This document shows positions 7,941-16,204 of a stretch of DNA of 64,000 bases, one piece after another; position 1 is the first letter of the stretch; each line of letters starts with the position of its first letter. The position numbers and the translations under genes were made by a program. Location of the stretch: positions 345,077-409,076 of the forward strand of contig MKST01000007.1 in NCBI GenBank assembly GCA_001897355.1, in the 5' to 3' direction. The DNA comes from Solirubrobacterales bacterium 67-14 (lineage in GTDB: Bacteria; Actinomycetota; Thermoleophilia; Solirubrobacterales; 70-9). The notes beneath the pieces were generated by a model. That model had not been told where the DNA came from and did no database searches. It worked only from the letters and a program-made list of their open reading frames with translations.

Positions 7941-10449
7941 CTAGTCCAATTTGCCCCAGGTGATGTGCGATTCCTTGAGGGGCTTGCCGGACTCGGTGGT
8001 CGGGACCACGGTCGCGGTCAGCTTCCGGGTCGTGCTTCGCCCGGCGCCGCTCGCCGTCGCCTGCCAGGTGAGTGAGAACGGCTTGCCCGAGGTCAGGGTA
8101 GAGGTCGGCACCGAGGTCGAGATGAGCCCGACGTCGCCGCTCCAGTAGGAGTCCTTGAAGGCGCTGCCGCAACCACTGAGAAGGTCCGGCTTCGGCGCGA
8201 CGACCTGGGCCTCCAGGGACTCGGCGTCGTCCTCGCCGATCGCCGTGGCGATCGGGCCGCCCGGCTCGTTCAGGTCGAAATGGCAGGTCGGCGGGGTCGG
8301 GCAGTCGCTGCCAGACCCGGAGTAGTCCAGGGAACCCGACCACAGGACCGGCAGGTTCAAGACGAAGCTGCCGGGTTCGTAGCTGCCATCGGTGGGTCCC
8401 GCGTGACCGCCCGGGTCGATCGACGCCGTCTTGTGCTCCGAGCTGCTGACCGTGCAGGCGACCGGGCTCCCGACCGTGTAGTTGGCCGTGTAGTCGAGGT
8501 TGCCGCTGATCCCGGTCACCTTGAAGTAGTGGGCGCAGGAATCGCTGACATCCATCATCAAGGTCATGTCATAGGTCTGCTGCGGCCCGTTGGGGTCCGG
8601 AATCAAGCCGCTGGGGGTGTTTTTCAATGAATCATCGATCGAGTGGTCGCCGACCACGAACACCATGCGGTCGATTCCCTGCTTGGCCAGGCAGTAGGTG
8701 GTGTCGGGCTTGTCCGTCAGATCCTTGATCTCCCAGTGGCCGCTCTTCATGTGGATCAAGAGCTGGACGTCCGTGCGCCCGTTGCCGATCGTGTGGTTCA
8801 GGACCCTGACCTGCTTGACCCGGGCTTGAAGGTGTTGTCGTCGTAGTCCGTCGTCAGCGACTTTCTCTTGTACAGATTCCAGGCGATCCGGCGCGCGTGC
8901 TCACCCTTTTCCAAGCCGATCTTGTCCTGTTTCGGACTGGCACAATCTGTCCCGTTGGTCGGCAGGGGCTTGCTTTTCATCCCGTACCACTTCTCGAGCT
9001 TGCTCCCCGTTGGCGAAGCGTTGAACGCGTCCAGCTCGAACTGCCGCCAGGCCTTGTCGAAGCCTCCGGGCAGGGCTGCGTCGATCCCCTGAAGGCTGGT
9101 CGCGGCATTGGCATAGGCGCGGTAGATCGCCGGCACCGTGCCGATCCCGTACCGGTTCTGGATGTCCAGCACGAAAGCGAAAGCGCCGTAGTCGAAGGTG
9201 TCGAGCGAGCACATCCCGAAGTCGACCCAGTTGAGCACTTCATCGGGCGTCTTCTCGAAGGGTCGTTCCTCATGCGGGTAGAGCCAGGACGAGGCCCAGA
9301 CCGCGGAGGCCTCGTCGAACCAGTTGTGCTCCTTCTCGGCGCCGCAGTCACCCTGGATCGGGAAGGCGAACTGGAAGGCGTGGAAGATCTCGTGGCGAGC
9401 TCGAAGCGGGTCGGCGGATCACCGCCGCCGTGGGTGTTGAACTCGGTGAAGGCGGGCGAACCCGAGCAGGGCGGCGCGAACGGCAAGGTGACCGCGCGAA
9501 AGGTCGACGTGTCGGGGATGACGCTCTTCGGCAGGAGGTAGATGTCGTAGTGGCCGTCGCCCCCGTCACACTTCCTGCCGGCGTCCGAAGGTGGCGTGAC
9601 CCCCATCAGCTTTCGGTAGGCGTCCCAGATGGTCCGGTCGGCGGCCCGGACCAGCCCGGCCGCGGCCTTGCGGTTGGCGCCGTGCTCGCGCCACCACCAG
9701 ATCCGCACGTACTTGCCGGTCAGCACGCTCCAGTGCTCGGTCGTCGCCTGCTGCTCGCAGGTCGTGTAGCCGGAGACCTCGCGCGAGGCGGTCGCGGAAG
9801 CGTCGGCGCGTGAGGCCCGGGCCTTGCCGTTCGCACCCACCCAGGCGGTCGGCGGCAGCAGTAAGCGGGCGATCTGCCGCCGGTCGATGGGCTTCATCCA
9901 GGACCGGGCGGCGATCGCGTCGAGCAGCGCCCCATGGTCGGTCGCGTCGACGTCGCCCTGGTACTTGCGCGGCAGCCGGTGGTTGCCGAGCACCGCCCAG
10001 ACCCGGTAGACGATCGCCCGGGACTTCGACAACCGGTTTGCCTGGACCGCCCGGTTGGTCAACTCCAGGGTGCCGATCGACGGGTCCGTGACCTTGACCT
10101 TGCCACCGACCTGGCAGCGCTTCCGGTGGCAGGCCAGCAGCCGGTAGCTTCCGGTCGACGCCCGGTCGGGGACCTTCAGCCGGAAAGTGCGATGCCGCCC
10201 CGTCGCGGGCGCTTTCAGGTTCTTTTTCAGGACCAGGTCGTGACGCCCGAGGCGACGGTCGGCCGAGAGCGCCACGGTCAGCCGGCCGCGCGGCCCGGGG
10301 CCTGGCCTTGCCTCGACCTTCAGCAACAAGTGCCCACCCGGGTGGGCGTAGGCACCGGGCTGGAGCTTCAGTTTGGCCCCGGCCGTGCCGGGCACGAGGG
10401 CGGCCGCACCGCAGAGGATCACGCCGGCCAGGATGGCAGTCCGCTTCAT
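7941..10449 (-). pseudogene. Secreted zinc metalloprotease-like protein, disrupted by two single-base frameshifts
   Basis: ATG at 10449 opens a signal peptide (MKRTAILAGVILCG...TAGA). A basic beta-rich region and a domain ending FELA follow. There the frame breaks at the CC of 9394-9395. Adding one C restores FELAHEIFHAFQF, a gluzincin HExxH site, followed by NWFDEASAVW with a candidate third-ligand Glu. The frame breaks again in the CCC at 8822-8824; one more C restores FKPRVKQVRV and the rest to the TAG at 7941. The span plus two bases is exactly 837 codons. It would be an extracellular protease of about 836 residues, overlapping the upstream RTX-type gene by ATGA. Both lesions are C-run contractions, so sequence error is as likely as true decay. 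Confidence 0.7.
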
Positions 10450-12053
10450 TTCCAGACCGTGAACTTCCGGGTCGTCTTGCGCTTCCCGGTCCGGTACGTG
10501 GCGGTGGCTTCGATCCGGATCGCAAGTGAACTCGTGCGGCCCAGCGCCTGGGCGACCGGCCGGCTGAGCCGGATCTTCAGGGCAGCCTGGCCGGCCCGGC
10601 GGTAGCGGTGCCGGGCACGTCCCAGCGCAAACGGCTTCGCCGTCCCCCTCACCTTCAGGCCCAACCGCCGCGCCGCCGACGCGGGGATCGTGGCCCGGAC
10701 CGCGCAGGTCCCTGCGCGCGGCAGCCGGCAACGGATCACGACCACCCGCCGACGGGCGATCTGACCGAGCTTCTGCTTGGAGAGGCCGACCTTCGGTGCG
10801 GGCCCTCCCGGCGCTGCCCCGACCTTGACCTTTTCGCAGCGGCGGGTGGTGTCGGCCCGGTCGACATAGGCGACGTCGGCCCCGGGGCCGCAGTCGATGC
10901 TGTCGGCGACCCCGTCGCGGGCGTAGATCGTGTCGTTGCCCGTCCCGATCGTGCAGGAACCGAAGATCGGCCCGACCTCGCAGGCCGGGTCGCGGTCACC
11001 GAGGATCGTGTCCCGCCCCGGGCCGCCGGTGATCACGTCGTCACCGAAGCCGCCGTAGAGGTGGTCCGGGCCGGACCCGCCGTCGAGCCAGTCGGGGTAG
11101 TCGGAGCCTTCGATGTCGTCGGCACCACCCTGGCCCTTGACGTTGCCGTTGGTGAAGAGCAGCAGGAAATCGTTCGGCCCGTTGTCACCGACCAAGGTGG
11201 TTGCTTTGCCGCTGTGCGGCACACCGCTCTCGATCCGCTCGACGCCAGTCACGTTGTCCCCCTCCCCGGGACGGCCATCGTTGGCCTTGCCGTCGAAGGT
11301 CACAGACGGAGGAGGATCCTCGTCGCCACCGGCACCGTCGAAGCGATACCAGTCGTCCTTGACCGTGTCCCGCCCCGGGCCGCCGTCGAGCGTGTCCTTG
11401 CCGATGACCGCACCACCGTTCGGGGTGTCACCGGTCAAGGTGTCGTTCCCGGGGCCACCGTGGATCCGGTCGTCACCGCCGGCCGTCCCCTCGTTGCCGT
11501 TGGTCGCACCGTCGCCGTAGATCACGTCGTTGCCTTCGTCGCCGTAGATCAGGTCGTCCCCGCCGCGCCCGCCGATCGTGTCGGCACCCGGCCCGCCGTG
11601 GATCTCGTCGGGGCCGGAGCCGCCGTCCAATCGGTCGTCCCCGGCGCCACCCGAGACCGTGATCGGATATCCGGCGTCGGCGGGAAAGCTGTCGAGGTCG
11701 GATTCCAGCACCGAGACGTCGTCGGCGCCGTCGCCCCCGTCCACCTTCACTCCTGAGTGGTCGCCGTCCAGCAGGCACCAGACGTCTCCCTGCGACTGTA
11801 CCTGGCAGTTGCCACCGGGTGTCCAGGTGACCGCGTCTCCGTAGAAGGTGACGCAGTCGAGGTAGTTGCCTTCGCCGTCCACGCCGCAGTTCGCCGCGAA
11901 GCCGACGTTGACGTTCAGCGCCTCACCAGTTTCAGCCGAGTAGACGACCTGGCCGTCGGCGCCACCGCTGTATGTGATCTGGGCCGCTTCGGCCTGCCCG
12001 GCCAAGAGCAACGAGGTGATGCAAACGACCAGCAAGGGGATGAATCGGAACAT
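10446..12053 (-). CDS. Secreted RTX-type calcium-binding repeat protein
   Basis: 535 residues from ATG at 12053 with a clean signal peptide (FIPLLVVCITSLLLAGQAEA). Many hemolysin-type GGxGxDxUx nonapeptides are visible in two blocks, for example GGAGDDRLDGGSGPDEIHGG and YGGFGDDVITGGPGRDTILG. These form Ca2+-filled beta-rolls outside the cell. The C-terminal 130 residues are an Arg-rich beta-type tail (RRRVVVIRCRLPRAGTCAV) that recurs in other exported proteins here. It overlaps the downstream metalloprotease by ATGA. The pair may form one secreted unit. No catalytic domain is seen in this protein. Confidence 0.85.
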   Translation of the reverse strand: MFRFIPLLVVCITSLLLAGQAEAAQITYSGGADGQVVYSAETGEALNVNVGFAANCGVDGEGNYLDCVTFYGDAVTWTPGGNCQVQSQGDVWCLLDGDHSGVKVDGGDGADDVSVLESDLDSFPADAGYPITVSGGAGDDRLDGGSGPDEIHGGPGADTIGGRGGDDLIYGDEGNDVIYGDGATNGNEGTAGGDDRIHGGPGNDTLTGDTPNGGAVIGKDTLDGGPGRDTVKDDWYRFDGAGGDEDPPPSVTFDGKANDGRPGEGDNVTGVERIESGVPHSGKATTLVGDNGPNDFLLLFTNGNVKGQGGADDIEGSDYPDWLDGGSGPDHLYGGFGDDVITGGPGRDTILGDRDPACEVGPIFGSCTIGTGNDTIYARDGVADSIDCGPGADVAYVDRADTTRRCEKVKVGAAPGGPAPKVGLSKQKLGQIARRRVVVIRCRLPRAGTCAVRATIPASAARRLGLKVRGTAKPFALGRARHRYRRAGQAALKIRLSRPVAQALGRTSSLAIRIEATATYRTGKRKTTRKFTVWK

Positions 12054-12178
12054 ATGACCCGATGCTAGGTCCGGCCCTCTGCCCGCGCGTCGGCCGCGGG
12101 TGCTATTCCCGGCCCCGCCGAAGGTCTGATTCAGAGGCCCGAGGATCATCCGAAAGTCGGATCGCATCGAGACTTTGA

Positions 12179-12203
12179 GCGGTATGCGGAGGGCCGATAC
12201 CGC
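12179..12203. promoter_or_regulatory. Inverted repeat upstream of the two-component operon
   Basis: GCGGTAT (12179-12185) and ATACCGC (12197-12203) are a perfect 7-base inverted repeat with an 11-base spacer, ending 14 bases before the kinase ATG. A second short hairpin, ATCCGA-AAG-TCGGAT, lies at 12148-12162. Either could be a binding site for the NarL-type regulator encoded here (autoregulation). No convincing -35/-10 pair could be fixed. Confidence 0.4.
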
Positions 12204-12217
12204 AATAAGATCGGGAC

Positions 12218-13399
12218 ATGAGTCGGCTCACTGCCGCGCGGGGGCTGCCCCGGATCAGCCAGAGGACTTTGGACATCTCGCTGGCCGCGATCTTCGTCGT
12301 GGTCGGACAGATCGATGTCTGGCTCGGCTTCTCCGACGGCGATGGGGGCATCGTGCCGACCGATGACCGGCTGCTCGTGGCACTGCTTTCCGTGCTGACC
12401 ACGTCGATGCTGTCCCTGCGCCGCTCCCGTCCGCTCGAAAGCCTCGCGATCATGCTCACCGCCGGCCTGGTGCAGGTCTATCTGGTCGTCCCGGTCGCCT
12501 TCTTCTTCGGACAGTTCATACCGATCGTCCTGATCACCTACGCCGTCGCCGCCTACGGCCGTCGCCCGACGCATGCCATCGCCGGGCTGCCGCTGGCGGT
12601 CCTCGGGGTGACCGCGATCACGATGGCGGTCCCGAGCATCAGCAACTTGGACAACTACCTCTTCCAGGCCGTGGTGTTGATTTTCACCTGGTCGGTCGGC
12701 TTCGCGATCGGCACCCGGTTGCGCCGCACGGACGAACTCACCCGCCGGGCGGCCGAACTGGAAATGGAACGAACGCGACTGGTCAACGAGGAACGTGGCC
12801 GACTCGCCCGTGAACTCCACGACATCGTCGCCCACTCGGTCAGCATCATCGCGGTCCAGGCCGAGGCCGGCGAGACCTTGCTGCCGGATGACCCGGAGCG
12901 GGCCGGTGAGGCCTTTCGCTCGATCCAGGCGGCGAGCCGCCAGGCCCTGGTCGAGTTGCGCCGCCTGCTCGGCCTGCTGCGCGACGACGGTGCCCCGGCG
13001 GCGCTCGAGCCGCAGCCGGGCCTGGGCGAGCTGGAAGCCTTGATCACCCAGGTCCGGTCGGCCGGGCTGGAGGTCGACCTCAGGGTGGAAGGAACCCCGT
13101 CCGCCGTGGACCCCGGGGTCGCGCTCTCGGTCTACCGGGTGGTGCAGGAGGCATTGACCAACGCGCTCAGGCATTCCGGTGCGGATCGCACCGCGGTCAT
13201 GGTGCGCTACCTCCCCGATGAGATCGAGCTCGAGGTCTCCGACGATGGCGACGGGACCGGCACCAATGGCTCCGGCGACGGCCACGGGCTGACCGGGATG
13301 CGGGAGAGGGTCGCGCTCTACGGCGGCCAGCTGCAGGCCGAGCGGCGCACGGAGGGAGGGTTCGCAGTCCACGCGCGGCTGCCCCTCGGGCCGGCATGA
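12218..13399 (+). CDS. Sensor histidine kinase, NarL/DesK type
   Basis: 393 residues. Four to five transmembrane helices fill residues 18-165 with no extracellular domain, followed by a short coiled linker. The HisKA_3 box RGRLARELHDIVAHS places the phosphoacceptor at H201. HATPase_c motifs follow: the N-box VQEALTNALRHS near 309-320, SDDGDG near 341 and GHGLTGMRERV near 355. The stimulus is not deducible; an all-membrane sensor suggests membrane state or a small diffusible ligand. The last four bases overlap the response-regulator start (ATGA). The neighbouring protoglobin/MarR pair makes a redox or gas signal attractive, but this is inference. Confidence 0.93.
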   Translation: MSRLTAARGLPRISQRTLDISLAAIFVVVGQIDVWLGFSDGDGGIVPTDDRLLVALLSVLTTSMLSLRRSRPLESLAIMLTAGLVQVYLVVPVAFFFGQFIPIVLITYAVAAYGRRPTHAIAGLPLAVLGVTAITMAVPSISNLDNYLFQAVVLIFTWSVGFAIGTRLRRTDELTRRAAELEMERTRLVNEERGRLARELHDIVAHSVSIIAVQAEAGETLLPDDPERAGEAFRSIQAASRQALVELRRLLGLLRDDGAPAALEPQPGLGELEALITQVRSAGLEVDLRVEGTPSAVDPGVALSVYRVVQEALTNALRHSGADRTAVMVRYLPDEIELEVSDDGDGTGTNGSGDGHGLTGMRERVALYGGQLQAERRTEGGFAVHARLPLGPA

Positions 13400-14070
13400 G
13401 CGTGCGAGTACTGGTCGCCGATGACATGGCCCTGGTCCGGGCCGGCTTCATCGCGATCCTCGACCGGCAGGAGGACATCGAAGTCGCCGGCGAGGCCGAG
13501 AACGGTGCCGCCGTCCTCGAGCAGGTCGACGAGTCGAAGCCGGACGTCGTGCTGATGGATGTCCGCATGCCGGTGATGGACGGGATCGAGGCGACCCGCC
13601 GGCTGCAGGCCCGGCCAGACCCGCCCCGGGTGCTGATGCTCACCACCTTCGACCTCAACGAGTACGTCTACGAAGCGATGCGGGCCGGTGCCAGCGGCTT
13701 CCTGCTCAAGGACGTGCCGCGCGACGAACTGTCCGCGGCAATCCGCACGATCGCCCGGGGGGATTCGCTGCTCGCACCGGCGATCACCCGGCGGCTGATC
13801 GAGGATTTCGTAAGACGCCCGGCCCCGGGCGGCGGCCGTCCGGCCGCTTTCGAGGAGCTGACCGACCGGGAGTTGGAGGTGCTCACCCTGATCGCCCGCG
13901 GCCTCTCGAACGCCGAGATCGCGGGGGAGCTCTTCCTCAGCGAGGCGACCGTCAAGACCCATGTCACCCGGGTGCTCCAGAAGCTCGGGGTCAGGGACCG
14001 GGTCCAGGCGGTGATCGCCGCCTACGAGAACGGCCTGGTCGCCCCGGGTTCGGGCAGTGGCATTGCTTAA
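13396..14070 (+). CDS. LuxR/NarL-family response regulator
   Basis: 224 residues. The receiver domain has the acidic pair DD at 9-10, phospho-acceptor D55 in VVLMDVRMP, T83 and K105 (FLLKD). The LuxR-type helix-turn-helix is at about 154-215 (LTDRELEVLTLIARGLSNAE...TVKTHVTRVLQKLGV). It is translationally coupled to the kinase. The stop is only two bases before the first 13-bp palindrome upstream of the protoglobin gene, so read-through from this operon into the globin-MarR pair is possible. Confidence 0.95.
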   Translation: MSVRVLVADDMALVRAGFIAILDRQEDIEVAGEAENGAAVLEQVDESKPDVVLMDVRMPVMDGIEATRRLQARPDPPRVLMLTTFDLNEYVYEAMRAGASGFLLKDVPRDELSAAIRTIARGDSLLAPAITRRLIEDFVRRPAPGGGRPAAFEELTDRELEVLTLIARGLSNAEIAGELFLSEATVKTHVTRVLQKLGVRDRVQAVIAAYENGLVAPGSGSGIA

Positions 14071-14072
14071 TC

Positions 14073-14115
14073 GTAGGAGTCCTACTATTGTGTTCTTTGT
14101 TCGTAGGATTCCTAC
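14073..14115. promoter_or_regulatory. Twin perfect 13-bp palindromes (GTAGGA-N-TCCTAC)
   Basis: GTAGGAGTCCTAC at 14073-14085 and GTAGGATTCCTAC at 14103-14115 are each perfect palindromes around one variable central base. They are centred 30 bp apart, about three helical turns, so two dimers could sit on nearly the same face. They fill the 59-base gap between the response-regulator stop and the protoglobin ATG. Size and symmetry suit a winged-helix dimer such as MarR; the MarR regulator encoded two genes downstream is the obvious candidate. No clear -10/-35 could be assigned. Confidence 0.75.
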
Positions 14116-14129
14116 TGTTGGAGGCGATG

Positions 14130-14717
14130 ATGGAAGCAACGACTATCCCCGGCTACGCGTACGGCGACCAGGACCTCGGGTCCTCCCCCGTATCCGAGCG
14201 TGACGTCGAACTGTTGGAGGCGGCCCTGCTCTGGGACGCGGAGGACGACCGTCACCTGAAGCTGGCCGGCGAAGTGCTCGCCGACCAGGTGGACGACGTG
14301 CTCGAGCTCTGGTACGGGTACGTGGGCTCGCATGACCACCTGGTCGCCTACTTCGCCGGAGCGGACGGGCTGCCGGACGGCGAGTACCTGGAACGGGTCA
14401 GGGCCCGCTTCGCCCAGTGGGTCCGCGACGTCTGTGCACGCCCGCGCGACGCGGCCTGGCGCGATTACCAGAACGAGATCGCCCTGCGCCACACCACCGC
14501 CAAGAAGAACCGGACCGACGGCGCGTCGGCCCCCTCCTACGTGGCACTGCGTTACATGATCGCTTTCATCTTTCCGATCACCGCCACCATGAGACAGTTC
14601 CTGAGCGCCGGCGGCCACGACGAGGCCACCGTAGAAGCCATGCATACGGCCTGGTTCAAAGCCGTGGTGCTGCACGTGTGCCTCTGGGCGCAGCCATATG
14701 CTCCTGAGGTCTGGTGA
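14130..14717 (+). CDS. Protoglobin (single-domain heme protein)
   Basis: 195 residues from the second of two ATGs, with GGAGG five bases upstream. The protein matches archaeal protoglobin end to end, from recalled family sequence: the start IPGYAYG, LWYGYVGSH, EIALRH-x3-KKN-x-TD and YMIAFIFPITATM. The heme-pocket residues are all present: W61 and Y62 (B9, B10), F94 (E11) and proximal H121 (F8), each one number above the Methanosarcina protein. There is no signalling domain, so this is a free protoglobin able to bind O2, CO or NO rather than a globin-coupled sensor. It overlaps the MarR gene by GTGA and is preceded by twin palindromes. Its physiological role is unknown; gas sensing or NO detoxification is inference. 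Confidence 0.93.
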   Translation: MEATTIPGYAYGDQDLGSSPVSERDVELLEAALLWDAEDDRHLKLAGEVLADQVDDVLELWYGYVGSHDHLVAYFAGADGLPDGEYLERVRARFAQWVRDVCARPRDAAWRDYQNEIALRHTTAKKNRTDGASAPSYVALRYMIAFIFPITATMRQFLSAGGHDEATVEAMHTAWFKAVVLHVCLWAQPYAPEVW

Positions 14718-15295
14718 ACGAAAACGACCTCGACCGACGAATCGCCGATGCCCTCGAACGAGTGGGGCAGGCGCTCCGCGTGCAGCTCTGGGATGCGGCC
14801 AAGGAACAAAGCCTTACCCCGACCCAGCTCCAGGTTCTCTTGAGGCTCGCCACCGACCCGCCGCGACTGCGGCGGGTCGGCGCGCTGGCCGAGCAACTCG
14901 ACGTGACCCACCCGACCATCTCCGACGCGGTCGGCGCCCTGCGCCGAAAGGGCCTGGTCGATCGCGAGACCGAGAGCCGGAGGTCACCGCTGATCCTGAC
15001 CATCGAGGGCCGCGAGGTCGCCGGCGCTCTGGCCGGCTGGCAGGACCGCACGATCGATCAGCTCTCCGAGCTGCCGAGCGAGGACAAGGAGGTGACCCTG
15101 CGGACCCTGCTGAGCCTGATTGCCGGCCTGCAGCGTGAAGGGGCGATCACCGTCGCACGGATGTGCTCGACCTGCCGCTTCTTCGAGCGCGACGCCCACC
15201 CCGGCGAAACCCCGCATCACTGCGGGCTGCTCGACATCCCCCTGGCCGACGCCGACCTCCGGGTCGACTGCCCGGAGCACCAGCCGGCCGCCTGA
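14714..15295 (+). CDS. MarR-family regulator with a C-terminal four-Cys motif
   Basis: 193 residues from a GTG overlapping the protoglobin stop (GTGA). The winged helix spans about 35-105, with DVTHPTISDAVGALRRKG as the recognition region. After the dimerisation helix comes an extra tail with C151, C154, C170 and C186 plus neighbouring His (CSTCRFF...PHHCGLL...VDCPEH). Ordinary MarR proteins lack this, and the four Cys could hold Zn or an Fe-S cluster. Coupling to a heme protein and the twin palindromes suggests an autoregulated redox or NO/O2-responsive operon. Cofactor and signal are inference. Confidence 0.88.
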   Translation: MNENDLDRRIADALERVGQALRVQLWDAAKEQSLTPTQLQVLLRLATDPPRLRRVGALAEQLDVTHPTISDAVGALRRKGLVDRETESRRSPLILTIEGREVAGALAGWQDRTIDQLSELPSEDKEVTLRTLLSLIAGLQREGAITVARMCSTCRFFERDAHPGETPHHCGLLDIPLADADLRVDCPEHQPAA

Positions 15296-15324
15296 GTCCG
15301 GGCGTTTCACCCGCGGTTGGCCGA

Positions 15325-16071
15325 TCAGTTCAGCAGGCGCGGATCGTTCGAGCAGATCCCGTCGACCCCGAGGGCCGCGAGCGCGGCGATTCGGCCGGGG
15401 TCGTCCACGGTCCAGACGTTCAGGCGTTTGCCGGCGTCGTGGATCGTCTCTACCAGCCGAGGCGTCACCACCCCCTGGAAGGCCCAGACCGAGTCGACGG
15501 CGAGCCCGGACAACCCGCGCCGGACCCGGCTGGGCGTCCGCACCCGCACCGAGGCCAGGCCCATGGCCAGGGCGGGCCGGATCACTTTCGGCATCCCGAG
15601 CCAGTCCTTGGTCACCTTGGGCACGGTCCAGCCGAGCCCCAGCCCCCGCTCGATTCCTTCCTGCCGTTTCAGGTCGCCGAGCCGCCTAAGGGTCGAGACC
15701 TCCATGGTCGAGATCGTGGCCCGCTCGAGCAACCCATGCGCCCGGACCGCTTCGAACACTTCGTCGTCGCGGCCAGGCAGCTTGATGTCGAGGTTGATCA
15801 CGACCTGGTCTAGCGGCGGCCCGGTGAAGGCCTCCAGAGCCGCATCCAGGGTCAGCCTCTCCTCTTTCGCGTCGGCCGCGGCGGCGGCTTCCCAGTCGTG
15901 GGCCACCACGAGTTCGCTGCGCCGGTCGGGCGCGATCGAGGGATGGCCATCCTCGGTCCAGAGCACGTCGAACTCGATCGCGTCCACCCCGACTTCGACC
16001 GCCCGCTCGAAAGAAGCGACGGTGTTGCCCGGGACCAACGCATCGGCCCCCTTGTGACCTATTCGCAGCAC
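15325..16071 (-). CDS. Glycerophosphodiester phosphodiesterase, cytoplasmic
   Basis: 248 residues with the GDPD TIM-barrel motifs: RIGHKGADALVPGNTVASF (first catalytic His, with HK instead of the usual HR), IEFDVLWTEDG with metal-binding Glu/Asp, and VVAHD with the second catalytic His. INLDIK and the C-terminal VWTVDDPGR and SNDP also fit. It hydrolyses glycerophosphodiesters to glycerol-3-phosphate and alcohols. There is no signal peptide, in contrast to the GDPD-nitrilase fusion at 52774. It converges with the MarR gene across 29 bases. Confidence 0.92.
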   Translation of the reverse strand: MLRIGHKGADALVPGNTVASFERAVEVGVDAIEFDVLWTEDGHPSIAPDRRSELVVAHDWEAAAAADAKEERLTLDAALEAFTGPPLDQVVINLDIKLPGRDDEVFEAVRAHGLLERATISTMEVSTLRRLGDLKRQEGIERGLGLGWTVPKVTKDWLGMPKVIRPALAMGLASVRVRTPSRVRRGLSGLAVDSVWAFQGVVTPRLVETIHDAGKRLNVWTVDDPGRIAALAALGVDGICSNDPRLLN

Positions 16072-16120
16072 AACCCAACCCTACGAGACGTAAGAGGTCG
16101 CGCCGGTATTGCCACCCAGC

Positions 16121-16204
16121 GGAGCCAGCCCAACCATTAGTTTCTTCGATGGGCTGGCGGGTTAGTCATGGAGGGCGGGTTGGACCCCGCCCGACTTACT
16201 TATT
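16121..16204 (+). repeat. Dispersed hairpin repeat, copy A (overlaps the ilvD 3' end)
   Basis: First of six related intergenic elements. A 9-bp stem GCCAGCCCA (16124-16132) / TGGGCTGGC (16150-16158) encloses a 17-base loop with CCATTAGTTTCTTC. A GGGTT linker and a second hairpin (GGGCGGG / CCCGCCC) follow, then the tail CGACTTACTTATT. The element supplies the last 12 codons and stop of ilvD on the opposite strand. Related copies are at 18633, 21152, 22040, 27188 and 52613. Confidence 0.8.
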
